DNA of 64,000 bases from Hedera helix (Eukaryota > Streptophyta > Magnoliopsida > Apiales > Araliaceae): NCBI GenBank assembly GCA_947179155.2, contig OX359282.1, forward strand, positions 32,165,721-32,229,720, in the 5' to 3' direction. Shown piece by piece: positions 1 through 10,874 of this stretch; position 1 is the first letter of the stretch; each line of letters opens with the position of its first letter. Below the pieces are notes generated by a model that saw only the letters and a list, made by a program, of their open reading frames with translations, was not told the DNA's origin and made no database searches. The position numbers and the translations under genes are program-made.

Positions 1-502
1 GAATTGAGAACTGTGGTCCCAAATCTTGATTCGGCTGGTCTCGATCTCCTTACGGTGAGTTTAAATGTTATACGTTACTTAAATCTTCATTTCAAGACGA
101 CTTAATTATTCCTTACTGTTGTGCTTTCAGTCAGCTCTCAAGAACGTTGTTTTTAGTAATGTGTTGACTTAGAAGCTCTGTATATTGCTTGGATATGTTT
201 AAGGTGTAGGAACTCCCTTGACTTTATAAAATGACAAGGATTATGACTTCACCCTGCTATTAGCGGAAAAATATATATGTAAAATAAAAGAGGTCGCCCG
301 AGTGAATTCTAAATACACCATTTGAGTAGATGTTACACGCTATATTTTCTGTCGAGCATTTACTACAATGTAGCTGTCCTCAATTTTTATGCATTTGTGT
401 ATTATACTCCAGAAAATGCTTTGCTTGGATCCCAGCAGAAGAATTACAGCCAGGAGTGCTCTCGAGCATGAATACTTTAGGGATATTGGGCTTGTACCTT
501 AA
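1..502 (+). CDS. CDKA;1: Cyclin-dependent kinase A (CDKA;1/cdc2), 3' end, two exons, cut by window start
   Basis: Last part of the plant cdc2-type serine/threonine kinase that drives G1/S and G2/M with cyclin partners. Exon 1-54 reads ELRTVVPNLDSAGLDLLT and ends at a GTGAGT donor. The intron is 55-412 and ends in CCAG. The last exon, 413-502, reads KMLCLDPSRRITARSALEHE followed by YFRDIGLVP and TAA. These are the C-terminal kinase subdomain X-XI motifs of CDKA: VVPNLD, then the K-M-L-x-L-D-P-S-x-R-I-T segment and an EHEYF tail. The short VP ending separates A-type from B-type CDKs as I recall the families. Both exons are in phase 0 and undamaged. About 48 codons are visible of a protein of about 294 residues, so the N-terminal catalytic half lies outside the window. 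Confidence 0.9.
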
Positions 503-3500
503 ATTGCAGTGTACATCTTCCTTCCCACTCTCAGCATTGATGGGATTTAATTTTGTGAGATAGGTGTGTGCTGTTTTAGATGATTTTTTTTTTTTTTTTT
601 CTGTATCAGTGAACATAGTTCATATTATATTTAAGCGATTTTCAGCATTGGCTTGTGCCTGCTCTCTAAAATCCCCTTCCCGTGTTCAAAGATACATATA
701 TATTGGCGTTTTTTTTTTTTAAAAGTATTTTCTTTTGACTTCATTCTCCACGAAGGACATATATTTGATGATCCTATACTATTCTTCAATGAATTTGTTA
801 GTGTTCCTTTGATTTGCTCACATTGTTGTTTCCCATTTGTTCTTCTCGCTCATCATTTGGAATCAAGCTATTTATTTTCCTTAAAAACTTGTAAGATGTG
901 AAATCATGGAGATGGATCTGGGTTACTCCTAAGAATAATTGCAGACATGTTTTAAAACATGCATTGCTGAGAGTGGGAAAAGATATGGTGGGTGAACCTG
1001 AGGGATCACTTCTTTTGCACTTAGTTTTGTAATTGAGTTAGATTATTATCATACATATTATTCTTTCTAATATTGTATCAATTTTAAACTTTAAAAAATT
1101 GATATAAATAACAAACTTAATTATTTATTTGTGACAAAAAGACGTAATTATGTCCTTTAATTATAAAGCATAAAAATAAATAAATAAATAAAATATGAGA
1201 GTGCTGCTATTAACAAAAGGTGATTTATTGGTATCATTATCATCTTATTTTATTAAATAAAATTTAAAATAACGTTGACACCATTTTTGCTTAATTAAAC
1301 TATGCAATTAAATTATTTAAGGTACAGACGGTGTTAAATGAATTTGTTTGAGGATATTTGACAATAATTACTAAAATAAATCCGTTGACTAACATCGCGA
1401 TTCATATATCCTGACAGCTTATGAATCACTCTATTTTTAGAACTATAAACTGATTAGTATTTCTTATCGGAATTAGTTGGAACAAACACAACAATAATGT
1501 CTAGCGCGACTATCAATGAATTCAATTTAGAATAGAATTGAACATATTCACATTCGAATTTGAGATTTTAGTCTAATTATTAAAATTGAGATATTATAAT
1601 TTTTAATGTATAAACATATTTGAAAAATCTTGGATATTGCTTATAAAGTATAACTTTAAGTTGAACAAAATAATGTTCATAATCGTGTTTGAATTTTTGT
1701 CGGATCAGATCTGGCTAAAATAATGTAGGATCCAAATGTAATCCATCATGGTTTGAAATTCCTAATCAATTGTTAATGAGATCTAATTTGAATCATCATT
1801 TGGGAAGCTCAACCAGTTGACAACTCTAACCTTAAAAGTTCCTATGAGTATATATTCTCGGTTACGTAATATCTGACGTTTTAAAATAATTTTTGGACCG
1901 CAAGTAATAAAAATAAAAAAAAATCGAAGAGGAGCGAGATGACGTAAATAAAGGGAGCGGGTGAGAAAAATCAATTATACGAGAATTTGAGTTAATGGGA
2001 TAATTACATATTATTTAAAATGAGGAGAGAGAAAATAGATGAATGGACAAATGAAATGATGTTTTAGACATTTTGTAAAAGATTTAATTAACAATAATTA
2101 AGTATCTTAATATATGTGCACTTGCCTTTAATGATAGATAAAACGAAATCGTGCGAGTAGTTTTTTTTTTTTTTTTTAAAACGTGCCAAGGGACGAGATT
2201 TTATTAAGCAGAAGCAACAAGATGGCTAACACAAAGTAGGCACCTCCTATTTTTAATATGAACGAGTCAAAATATTCTTATGTTACGTTTAAATTAAATG
2301 AATAAAATAAATAAAAGAATATAATAGGGAAGAGAATAGAATAAAGAGTTGAATGATTCATTCTATTCTAATCGAAATGAGTCATTCTATTTTAACTAGA
2401 ATGAGTCATTCTATATTCTCCTTAAAGTAATAAAATTCATAAATTTAGAAGAAATAAGAATGGTTCATTTCATTCTAATAGATCAGTCAAACACAATTTT
2501 TTTCATTCTATAAAAATAAATTATTTTATTTTCATATTTATTCCTCCGGTCTAAACTTAGTATTAGAGAAAGTAAATGAACTACACTATTATCCACCTTT
2601 CTACATGAGAGACAGAGCAAGATGTACAAATATTTGGCGTTCTCGGCAATCAGAAAACTACTAGTGTCAAATCCAAAAGATCACGAACATCTCTGAAAAT
2701 AATTACTCAAGGCTTTCACCCTCAAAAATAAATAGCATTATCAATTTGAATATATTTTGTAAATATTACAGATCTCCAAATCGCTTGAGCATCCATCCAT
2801 CCGCCATTCCACCGACGGAACATATAAATTCTGCAACATATGCAACTGAATTGGTTTTCTAACGGTCCCCCCTCTTACATAAAAACAAGCACATTTTGAT
2901 TTTTTTAATTTAAATAGCGTGACGTGTTAAAATTTAATATTAATATAATTTATATATGTTCAAAAAACAACAAACATAGTGAAAAACAATTTATTAGTTC
3001 AGATAAGTTTAGGGACATAAAATTTAAACACAAAATCAAACACTATATTTACCTCAATTATTAAAAAATAAAATATGACACAAATTTTAATATTATGTCT
3101 TATTTTTTAATAATTAAAATAAATAAAATATTTAAATATTGTACATTCATATTTATTCTATTAGTTCTCTTATTGAAAATATTTTTCAATACCTACGAGG
3201 GCCTCCTTACACGATCATCTTATAAGGTTTTAGTTCTTATATGTTCGAGATTGCGCTTTATGTTCATGACTTCATCCCATACTTTAATAAATAATTATGT
3301 ATTATAATTATTTAATAAACAATTATATGTCCACCGATTTATTTGGCGAGTTGGCTCGGTCTCGCTTCAATTTGTATTTTTCAAACAAATATTTTGACTT
3401 TTCAACCGAGTTAACACAATAAAAACATATCCTTAAAATTACAAGTATTTACCGACCATGCCAAATGTCTAGTTAGTTGGAAATTCGGCATTACTTTTGT

Positions 3501-4743
3501 CCTTTCAAGGTTAGTGAATTACTATTATATACTTTATTAGTTTTAAATTTAGACATACAATTTTAAACATAATTTTTATTTTTAAAATTTTATTTTTTAT
3601 ATATAAAATAAAAATATAATAATGATGATATTATAATACTTGACCTAGTGAAAATAATAGTAATTTACATTAGTGCTGATAATTATGTTCATATTTTTTC
3701 TTCATGGAAGGTTAAGTTAATTACGTGCGTGGTCTAAAAATTTAGAGCCAAAATCTAAAATTCAAATGTGATTGGGTCATTCATTCATAATGTAAAAACA
3801 CAGTGGCCGAATATACCCTTCCTTGCTCCAGAACTAGCTTATCTCCATTTTTCCGTACGTCTTTTCAGAAAAGCGTCATGATGGTATCCAATTTTTTGTG
3901 TCCCTTTGACCAGGTGTGTTCATAGAAAAAGAATCGAACTGAAATTTAAAAAATCAAATCGATATCGATTTTAAATTATTCAAAAATTAAAAATTAATAT
4001 TGATATTAAATTATCGGTTTTGATACTGATTTGATATAAAATCAGTTTAATTTTTTGATAATATCGCATATTAATATATATAATTATATTTAATATTAAT
4101 ATAGTATTATAATATATATTAATTTATAATATTATATTTATTAATGTTAATATAATATTATTATATATAAAATTTTATTTTTTAGGTATATCGATTTGTA
4201 TAAAAATTCAAAAATTTATGTATCGCTATCGATATTAAAAAATATTAAAAAATTAAAAAATCGATACCCAATAAAACTAGATACTGATACAGATCAATTC
4301 AATAAAAAATTGAAAAACACCCTACCTGTGACCTTATACTTGGTCAAAGTTTGTTAAAATGACCAAACTGATATAAGGACTGACTACCTTTAGTTAAAAA
4401 AAATTAAATTATTATTAATTCATCCATTAAGACTTTGTTTTTGAATTTTAAAATAGATAGAAAAAAAAATCTTTTATTCAATTCTTATATTTTTAAATTT
4501 TTTAATGGACAAAAGAAAAAAAAATTAAAAAAAATTTGACCATATTTTTGTTAAAATTTTCTATTCAAAATTAATTTAATTTAAACGATAAAATAAAATA
4601 AAATATTTTATAATTTTTATATTATTCTAAACTTTTAATATAATATTTTTTTTTAAAACATGTGATTTCTGTCGTCTTGTTGGGATCGTTATTGTGGTAT
4701 GATCCTAATTCAGCGCTTGCTGCCCCTCCGGTTTTAATCATAC
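503..4743. other. CDKA 3' flank and AT-rich intergenic DNA
   Basis: The first few hundred bases are the probable 3' UTR of the kinase gene. The rest is AT-rich with homopolymer and short tandem runs, such as T tracts near 583 and 2161. A region near 2330-2510 repeats GAATGATTCATTC-like words in both orientations and may be a decayed MITE. A 400-bp repeat at about 3911-4315 is listed separately. No coding region is supported. Confidence 0.6.
3911..4315. repeat. GGTGTTCA-type interspersed repeat, AT-rich
   Basis: The left end reads AGGTGTGTTCATAGAAAAAG. The right end, read on the other strand, begins GGTAGGGTGTTTTTCAATTT. Between them are many diverged copies of short ATCGATA/AAATCGATA words. 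The ends look like a degraded terminal inverted repeat. Related sequence with GATGAACACCCC lies inside the intron near 39450-40150, and a shorter piece near 45950-46085. It resembles common non-autonomous plant DNA elements; the superfamily is not determined. Confidence 0.4.
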
Positions 4744-5026
4744 CTTTTCACGAATGGCATCATGCAAGGTATGCTTTTCAATGGAGTCAAATATGTCTGG
4801 CTTCATCACCTGAAGAGTCACGGGGAAATATAATTAAATAATGAAACAAAACAACCAATTCAATACGAAAAATGAGAAAAATCCACCGGTTGAAAAATAT
4901 AGCATCTTTATGAATGCCATTTGTTCCATGCAAGTATCAAGTACCTGATCTAAATGGAGAGCACTTACGTGAGCATAAAGCTTCAGTGTATTGTCCATCA
5001 TCAAGTACATATAGCTCTGCTAATGC
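4744..5026 (-). pseudogene. VPS41-like gene relic, two exons
   Basis: Two neighbouring exon remnants on the minus strand match the family of VPS41, the HOPS subunit that tethers membranes at the vacuole. Exon 5026-4969 follows a CAG acceptor and reads ALAELYVLDDGQYTEAL, ending at a GTAAGT donor. Exon 4809-4744 follows TTCAG and reads VMKPDIFDSIEKHTLHDAIR plus EK, ending at a GTATGA donor. The second exon is fully open. The first seems to have lost a base near its end, because the expected F/LYAD segment is out of frame. No further exons were found on either side. Only about 42 codons survive of a protein of over 900 residues, so this is a gene fragment, not a working gene. It could equally be a captured fragment or the stump of a deleted gene. 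Confidence 0.6.
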
Positions 5027-5971
5027 CTGACATGGTAATGTAACTGAATAAAAAGAGGTGAAACAAAGTGTAAGTGTATATTTATTTTTTATTTATTTTG
5101 ATTTTTAATATTTCATTTTATATAGGAAATAATGTAGTGAGATCTATTTATAGCTACATTTAATTAATAAAATGTTACTATGTTTATCACAATAAATATT
5201 TTCTTGATATTTTTATTGTATTATATTATAATTTAGAAAAATAATATTAATTTTATGAATAAGGCGACGTCGTTTTCAGAGCACCTTTTAAAAAAATTTA
5301 TTTTTAAAGTATGGGCACAGGTTTAAAGTATATTTTTTAAATAAAATATATTTATTAAAATTATGTCGTTTTGGAGATTTTTTTAAAAAATAAAATAATA
5401 TTAAAAGAGAGTGGTCATATTTGTTTTCTTTTTATTTATAAAAATATCACATGTAGTCTCACTTATTTTTAAAAAATATCTCTAAAATGACGAGATTTTA
5501 ATAAAAATATACTATTTAAAAAATATATATTATTTAAGAGATATATTTTAGATCTGTATTATTCAAAGTATGTGTATAGTTTATCTTGTAAGTTGTCTTT
5601 AGAAACTATTTTATTTTTGTTGACCCAAAATGTCTTACTGTATGTATGATTCCCGCCGCTAAAGTAGATAAATCTTATTTAATTTTAATTTAATATTAAT
5701 GATTTTTTATTAAAAAATATTTAAATAAAAAATAATTTATTATAATTTATAATATTTGTGATTGTATTGACATAAAATTCAAGAAATCATTACGCGTGCA
5801 ATATGCGGTCCTAAGCTCAAGACATTGACAAAAGAGGAGTGGGGCCATGTTTGCATACTTATCAACTTTCAATAACTCTTATGTGACTTTTAGTTCGTGT
5901 TAAATTAATATAATAATTTTATAATATAAAAAAATATTTAATTCATTTATTATATGTATTATATTATTATA
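5027..5971. other. AT-rich intergenic stretch
   Basis: Very AT-rich with long imperfect inverted words. Near 5255-5340 and again 5450-5560 related blocks occur in opposite orientation, around AGATTTTTTTAAAAAATAAA-type sequence, suggesting a decayed foldback element. No gene seen. It ends at the 5-bp flank TTATA of the old LTR. Confidence 0.4.
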
Positions 5972-6948
5972 TGTGACGTCCTTAAATTTAAGTCTAGATA
6001 ATTTAATTTAAGTCACTAAAAATATAGAATTTAATAATACATAATTAAATATTCACTATTATTATATTATTATTTTATAATACATGAAGACTGTTATAAT
6101 TATTATTCAAACTTTTATTTTATTTTTTGACTAGTCTCAGTTATATTCTTATGTTTTGAAGAATAATAAAACAAAAGAAAGGGTGAGGTCAAATAGGTCA
6201 ATAAAAAATATTATGACTAAAATAACAATGAGTAAAATATCATTAGCATTCAATAATTGAGTTTTTAATAGAATATAATAAACAACAAATGTTAGATTAA
6301 TAATAGCAACGGAATGAACAGTCCATTAGAAGAATTATGTAGATTATGACGTCCACTAGCTTCTCTTTTTCAGAAAAAATATCATCAATTTTTATCATCT
6401 GAAACACCATTGGTCATGATTATGTCAAACAACAGTTTCTCTTTATCTCAGACCAAAGAAAACTTTCACAACATGTCCTAAAAGACACTCAACAATTATT
6501 TCGTCTTTGTCCCAAGCCAAAGATATTCACCAATCATATCATTTGTGCCCCAAGACATATATATATATAATAATTTAATTTTGATGTTTAGAACAAATAG
6601 TAATAATATAAATGATGAACATAATAAAGAGAATAACAGGATAAACAATAGATATTAGAAGTTTATAATTTTTACTTTGTCCATTGTCAAATAATGTGCA
6701 AATTATCAATATGATGTTAAGTCAAATTCAAAAATGATATACAAGATTTAATAGTTCAAAATAACGGTTAAAAGTCAATAAAAGGTTAAAGTGAAATGAT
6801 ATTTAAATGAAGCGCAAACTATTAAGGAAATTATAATCATTTCAGGAATTTTTCGAATAATACTTACCATAGTAAGTTTAAGAGTATACAAGAAAATGAT
6901 ATCCATTACCTTAACACGTGACTAGATATAATTTTATATGAAGTTGAT

Positions 6949-7016
<68 letters not shown>

Positions 7017-7384
7017 ACTAGCATATATAAATTTCATGATGTATACTAATTCGTATAAAATCATCAAAAATAATTTGATAACAAAAATTTGTGTAGTGTA
7101 CAGAATAAAGTATAATAACTTTTAAAATAGTTTTTAAAAATAATATTTCAAAAGAATTTTTAAGAGAAAGTTTTTCAAAATTAATCTTCTAAATGAAGAT
7201 TTATAAGCACCTCGTGATGTGTGTGAGTGCTTATATAACTTTTATAAAAATACTTACTTCAAAAATACTTGTACTCTTACTGATCTTTACAAATACTCAC
7301 AATAGCTTAAGTACACTCAGAGAGAACTTACGCAAAATAATATTTAGAGAGTGAAATAAAGATTAAGTTAAGACATCTATTTAT
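5972..7384 (-). mobile_element. Old Ty3/gypsy solo LTR, first segment
   Basis: Begins TGTGACGTCC and matches the LTR of the young element at 8015 along its length in the same minus orientation: shared words include ACAAAAGAAAGGGTGAG at about 6172, the ATCATCAA/CATCTGAAA block near 6385 and CACGTGACT near 6917. It differs by many substitutions and by a (TA)n expansion at about 6952-7013. It continues at 19247 after the nested insertions and ends at 20376, giving about 2.54 kb. Flanks are TTATA (5967-5971) and TTACA (20377-20381), a target duplication with one transition. No internal region or partner LTR is present, so it is a solo LTR. Confidence 0.8.
6952..7013. repeat. (TA)n microsatellite inside the old LTR
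   Basis: About 31 uninterrupted TA units. The young LTR has a short ACACGTATACTTATAG segment at the matching place, so the array grew within this old copy. Confidence 0.95.
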
Positions 7385-8014
7385 TGAAAGTAATATGCCC
7401 TCAAGTCAATCACATTTGATGTGATAAGCATATACTTTGTAATCTTGTTCATTTATTAATAAAAGTATCAAGGCATTTCTTTATTCATGACTAATTACTT
7501 GAATTAATCAAATGGATAAACCCATAGTTTTCGAGCAATGCTTTTAGAACCATGATGAGGATCATGCTAATGAGATCTAAATTCAAGATATCTCAAAACT
7601 AAAATTGTTCTTAATCGTTGGATCACTAAAAAGGAGATTAGTAGATCCGGATAGATTGGTACATAATATGCTTGCTCTTATGAAGAGGATGATTGATCTC
7701 ATAATTATTTGTGTAGAGACACTAAAGCAAGTATGTAGGTGCTTATTAGAGAATAAGTTCACTGAACGTGACTCGCTCAAGGAACACCTAATGGAGTTTT
7801 ACTCGTCTGTCAATAGGAGTTCCTTATATGATAGTCGTACAAGTGATCCTTAGACTTGAGATCGTCTTAGTATCTTGTGTGTACTAAGTTATACTTTGAC
7901 ATATTCCTTAAGACCTATTGGTATATCAAAGGATATGCTTGGGTATAATAAGGTACACATGGAGATAGATGAATGGTCAATAAAGGATCTACCACTTCTA
8001 GTAAAGGGAGAGAA
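7385..8014 (+). mobile_element. Probable Ty1/copia solo LTR, first segment
   Basis: Starts TGAAAGTAATATGCCC directly after TTTAT (7380-7384). The second segment ends AAACCAACA at 19241, directly before a second TTTAT (19242-19246). TG...CA ends plus a perfect 5-bp target duplication mark an LTR of 1979 bp once the inner insertion is removed. Text in it, such as a GGATATGCTTGGGTATAATAAGG segment-like block at 7928-7955, recalls copia LTRs, but without an internal region the superfamily is an inference. Confidence 0.75.
8010..8014 (+). repeat. Target-site duplication GAGAA, left copy
   Basis: GAGAA lies directly before the LTR start TGTGACGCC at 8015. The same five bases follow the element end at 17888-17892. 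A perfect duplication shows that both LTRs arrived in one integration. Confidence 0.95.
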
Positions 8015-9217
8015 TGTGACGCCCCCAAATCTGGGCCCACACGGCCCAAACTTGAGTCGTCAAAATACTACAACAAAATTATTACAACAAAGCACAACGT
8101 ACAACAATACAGTGTATAATAATACACAACTAAGTCTTCACTATTATTGCCACACTATTTTACAAAACGTGAAGACTATGATAACTATTCCTCGAACCCT
8201 CACTCCATTCCCCGGCTAGACCCTGTTATGTTTTCATCTCCTGTTGAAAAACAATGGAACAAAAGAAAGGGTGAGCTCAAATAGCCCAGTAAAGAATATC
8301 ATGACTAAGATAATGACGAATAAATTATCATTAGTCTTCAACAGTTGAGTTCTTGATAGAATACAATAGACTACAAGGTTTATATCAAAAACTGCAGTTA
8401 AATTCTTAAACAACGTTCAGATCAATAATAGCAGCGGAATGAGTAATCTATTAGAAGAATAATGCAGACTATAATGTCCACTCGGTTCTCTTTTTAGGAA
8501 AAACATCATCAACTTTTACCATCTGAAATATCATTAGTCAAGATAATACAAATTCACAGTTCCTGATCATAATCATGCACATCAACAGTTCATCTTTGTA
8601 CTACGGGCCAAAGATATTCAATATAGCACCAACGGTCATGATTATACCAGATTCAGCCTTTGGTCATAATCATACCAAACAACAGTTCATCTTTGCACTA
8701 CGGGCCAAAGAGAACATTCACCACGTGCCATAAAAGACACCGAACAGATGTATCGCCTTTAACCTATTATATCGCCTTTAACCTATCATCTGTTCAACAA
8801 ATATATCACATCTGTGCCCCCGGCCACAGATATTCACAACAGCTTGATTTTTGGATGATTAGAATGATATAAATGATGAACAGAAGAAATAGGATAACAA
8901 TAAGTATCGGAAGTTTACTTTGTACAGATTCAAATAATGTCCAAATTGTCAACATGATGTGGAGTGAAATTTAAAAATGATATTCAAGATCCACAGTTCA
9001 GAATAACGGTACAATTCAATAGAAAGGTTCACGTAAATAGGAAGGTTCAGTTGAAATAATGAAGTTCAACTATTATGGAACATATAATATTTTCAGGAAT
9101 TATAGAAGCAATAGTTCCATAATATATTTCGATTTAGGAGTATGAAAGAAAATAATATCCCTTACCGTAGCAGGTTTGATTAACAAAAGGTGAAGGAAAT
9201 TAATACAAAGGATTATT

Positions 9218-9420
9218 CACCAACAGGCGGCAATCCGCTCCGTAAGGTTATTCCCACAATTTAATAGAATTTGAGTACAAAGAGTTATTCACCAAACAGG
9301 CGGCAATCCGCTCCGTAAGGTTATTCTCAGAGATTAATAATGAATGAATACGAAAGGTTATTCACCAACAGGCGGCAATCCGCTCCGTAAGGTTATTCCC
9401 ACAATTTAATACATGGAAAT
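9218..9420 (-). repeat. About 70-bp tandem repeats in LTR leader, three copies
   Basis: Three units share AACAGGCGGCAATCCGCTCC and GTAAGGTTATTC. Each carries a short palindrome GCGG-CAAT-CCGC. They lie downstream of the TATA box in transcript sense, so they should be in the RNA leader. Copy number differs between family members: three here, four in the array LTR near 61215, about five diverged ones in the solo LTR near 55212. Confidence 0.9.
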
Positions 9421-9725
9421 AAAAGGCACGTCTTATGAGTAAGGAAGAAACAATATTATTATCGAGAATCAAATAATGATAATCCCTTACCATAGTACGT
9501 TTGAATAATGGAAGATGAAAAAGATGGTATCCCTTACCGTAACACGTGACTGGATATTGATTTAAATGAGGTTGATTAACTTGAACAGTACACGTATACT
9601 TATAGATCTTCACAAATACTCAAGATGACTTAAGCACACTTAGAGAGAACTTTCACAAGAAGTATTTAGAGAGAGAAAGAAAAAACAAGTAAGGAAGTTT
9701 ATGAAAAATCCTTAAGTTAAGGCTT

Positions 9726-9735
9726 CTATTTATAG
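9726..9735 (-). promoter_or_regulatory. LTR core promoter TATA box (3' LTR copy)
   Basis: CTATAAATAG on the minus strand, followed by AAGCCTTAACTTAAGG. The same box is at 16734-16743 in the 5' LTR, 54927-54936 in the solo LTR and 60390-60399 in the array. Its conservation across copies marks it as the retrotransposon promoter. Confidence 0.8.
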
Positions 9736-9825
9736 CCAAAAATCTTATCATTCATTTAATCTAAACCATTCATTTAAATATCATCTTTTAATCTACACCA
9801 TCCATTTCAAATATTATATTATCTT

Positions 9826-10075
9826 TAATCTACACCATTCATTTCATATCACCTAATAATCACCTAACTTTATATTATAAACAAATCAATTTAATTATTC
9901 AACAATAATTCACACTTTAATCTACACCATTCATTTCATATCACCTAATAATCACCTAACTTTATATTATAAACAAATCAATTCAATTATTCAACAATAA
10001 TTCACACTTTAATCTACACCATTCATTTCATATCACCTAATAATCACCTAACTTTATATTATAAACAAATAACTT
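9826..10075 (-). repeat. 92-bp tandem repeats in U3, about 2.7 copies
   Basis: Units begin at 9826, 9918 and 10010 with TAATCTACACCATTCATTTC, a strict 92-bp period. They lie upstream of the TATA box in element sense. The array copies carry the same repeat at 60061-60310 and from about 63785 to the window end. Confidence 0.9.
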
Positions 10076-10227
10076 TATCAATTCAATTATTATGACTAAT
10101 TGTTATAAATACAGTATAGTTAGCTCTTAGATATCAAGTCAATAAATTAATGAAATACAACTGTTTAAATAACATCATAATAGAGATAACAATAATGTAA
10201 AATAAAGCATACGTTACTGTGTAATGA

Positions 10228-10398
10228 CAATTATTGATTCAATAATGTGAATTACTGTGCATATGTTACTGTGACAATTATTAGGTTCAATAATTTTAAA
10301 AACAGTGCAACAACAATTATTGACTCAATGATATAAAATACAGTGTAATGACAATTATTAAATCAATAATGCAAAATACTGTATAACAACAATTATTG
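10228..10398. promoter_or_regulatory. Cluster of CAATTATTG palindromes in U3
   Basis: Exact CAATTATTG at 10228-10236, 10314-10322 and 10390-10398, with near copies (CAATTATTA, CAATTATCG) between them at roughly 40-50 bp spacing. CAAT(A/T)ATTG is the known binding site of class I HD-Zip homeodomain proteins. The cluster lies about 500-660 bp upstream of the TATA box in element sense. The identical cluster occurs in the 5' LTR at 17236-17406. Binding is inferred from motif only. Confidence 0.55.
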
Positions 10399-10874
10399 AA
10401 TTGATAATATAAAATATTATGCAGTGACAATTATCGATGAAATGATGCGTAACAGTTACGGTGTCAATTATCAGACCAAAAATATGAGACACTATGCAAT
10501 ACCGTGTGTTACTGTAGAGTACCGAGTGCTACAGAAAATACCAATAACTACCGTATGCTACTATTCTTTTATCACCGGTATTTTAACAGTTCCGTTGACT
10601 ATTTTTATTTAAAAAGGTTATTTCTGTCGTTTTCTATATCCGACAAATATTCCGTTGTGGGGTCCACCAATAATTTGTTATTTCGGCGCCGTCGGACCAA
10701 ACGAATATTCCCCGACCAAACGAATATTCCCCGACAAAGCGAATATTGTCCGACAAAATAAAATTTGCACATAACATCCTTAACTTTTAACTTTATCGAT
10801 TTAACCACTTACTGTTTAAAAAAAATATCTATATGAAGAAAAATTAAATTTTGTATTTCATAAAATTCGGGGTC

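Noticed and set aside
6952..7013. Long TA run as a replication origin or promoter
   Set aside because: It is a microsatellite expansion within a dead LTR.
8660..8872. 70-residue open frame found at four places with the same sequence, and similar 62-85-residue frames in the LTRs
   Set aside because: They recur only because the LTR recurs. They overlap each other on both strands, lack any domain and lie in non-coding LTR sequence.
9218..9420. Regular repeats resembling a CRISPR array
   Set aside because: Units are about 70 bp with no unique spacers, are inside an LTR, and the genome is a plant's.
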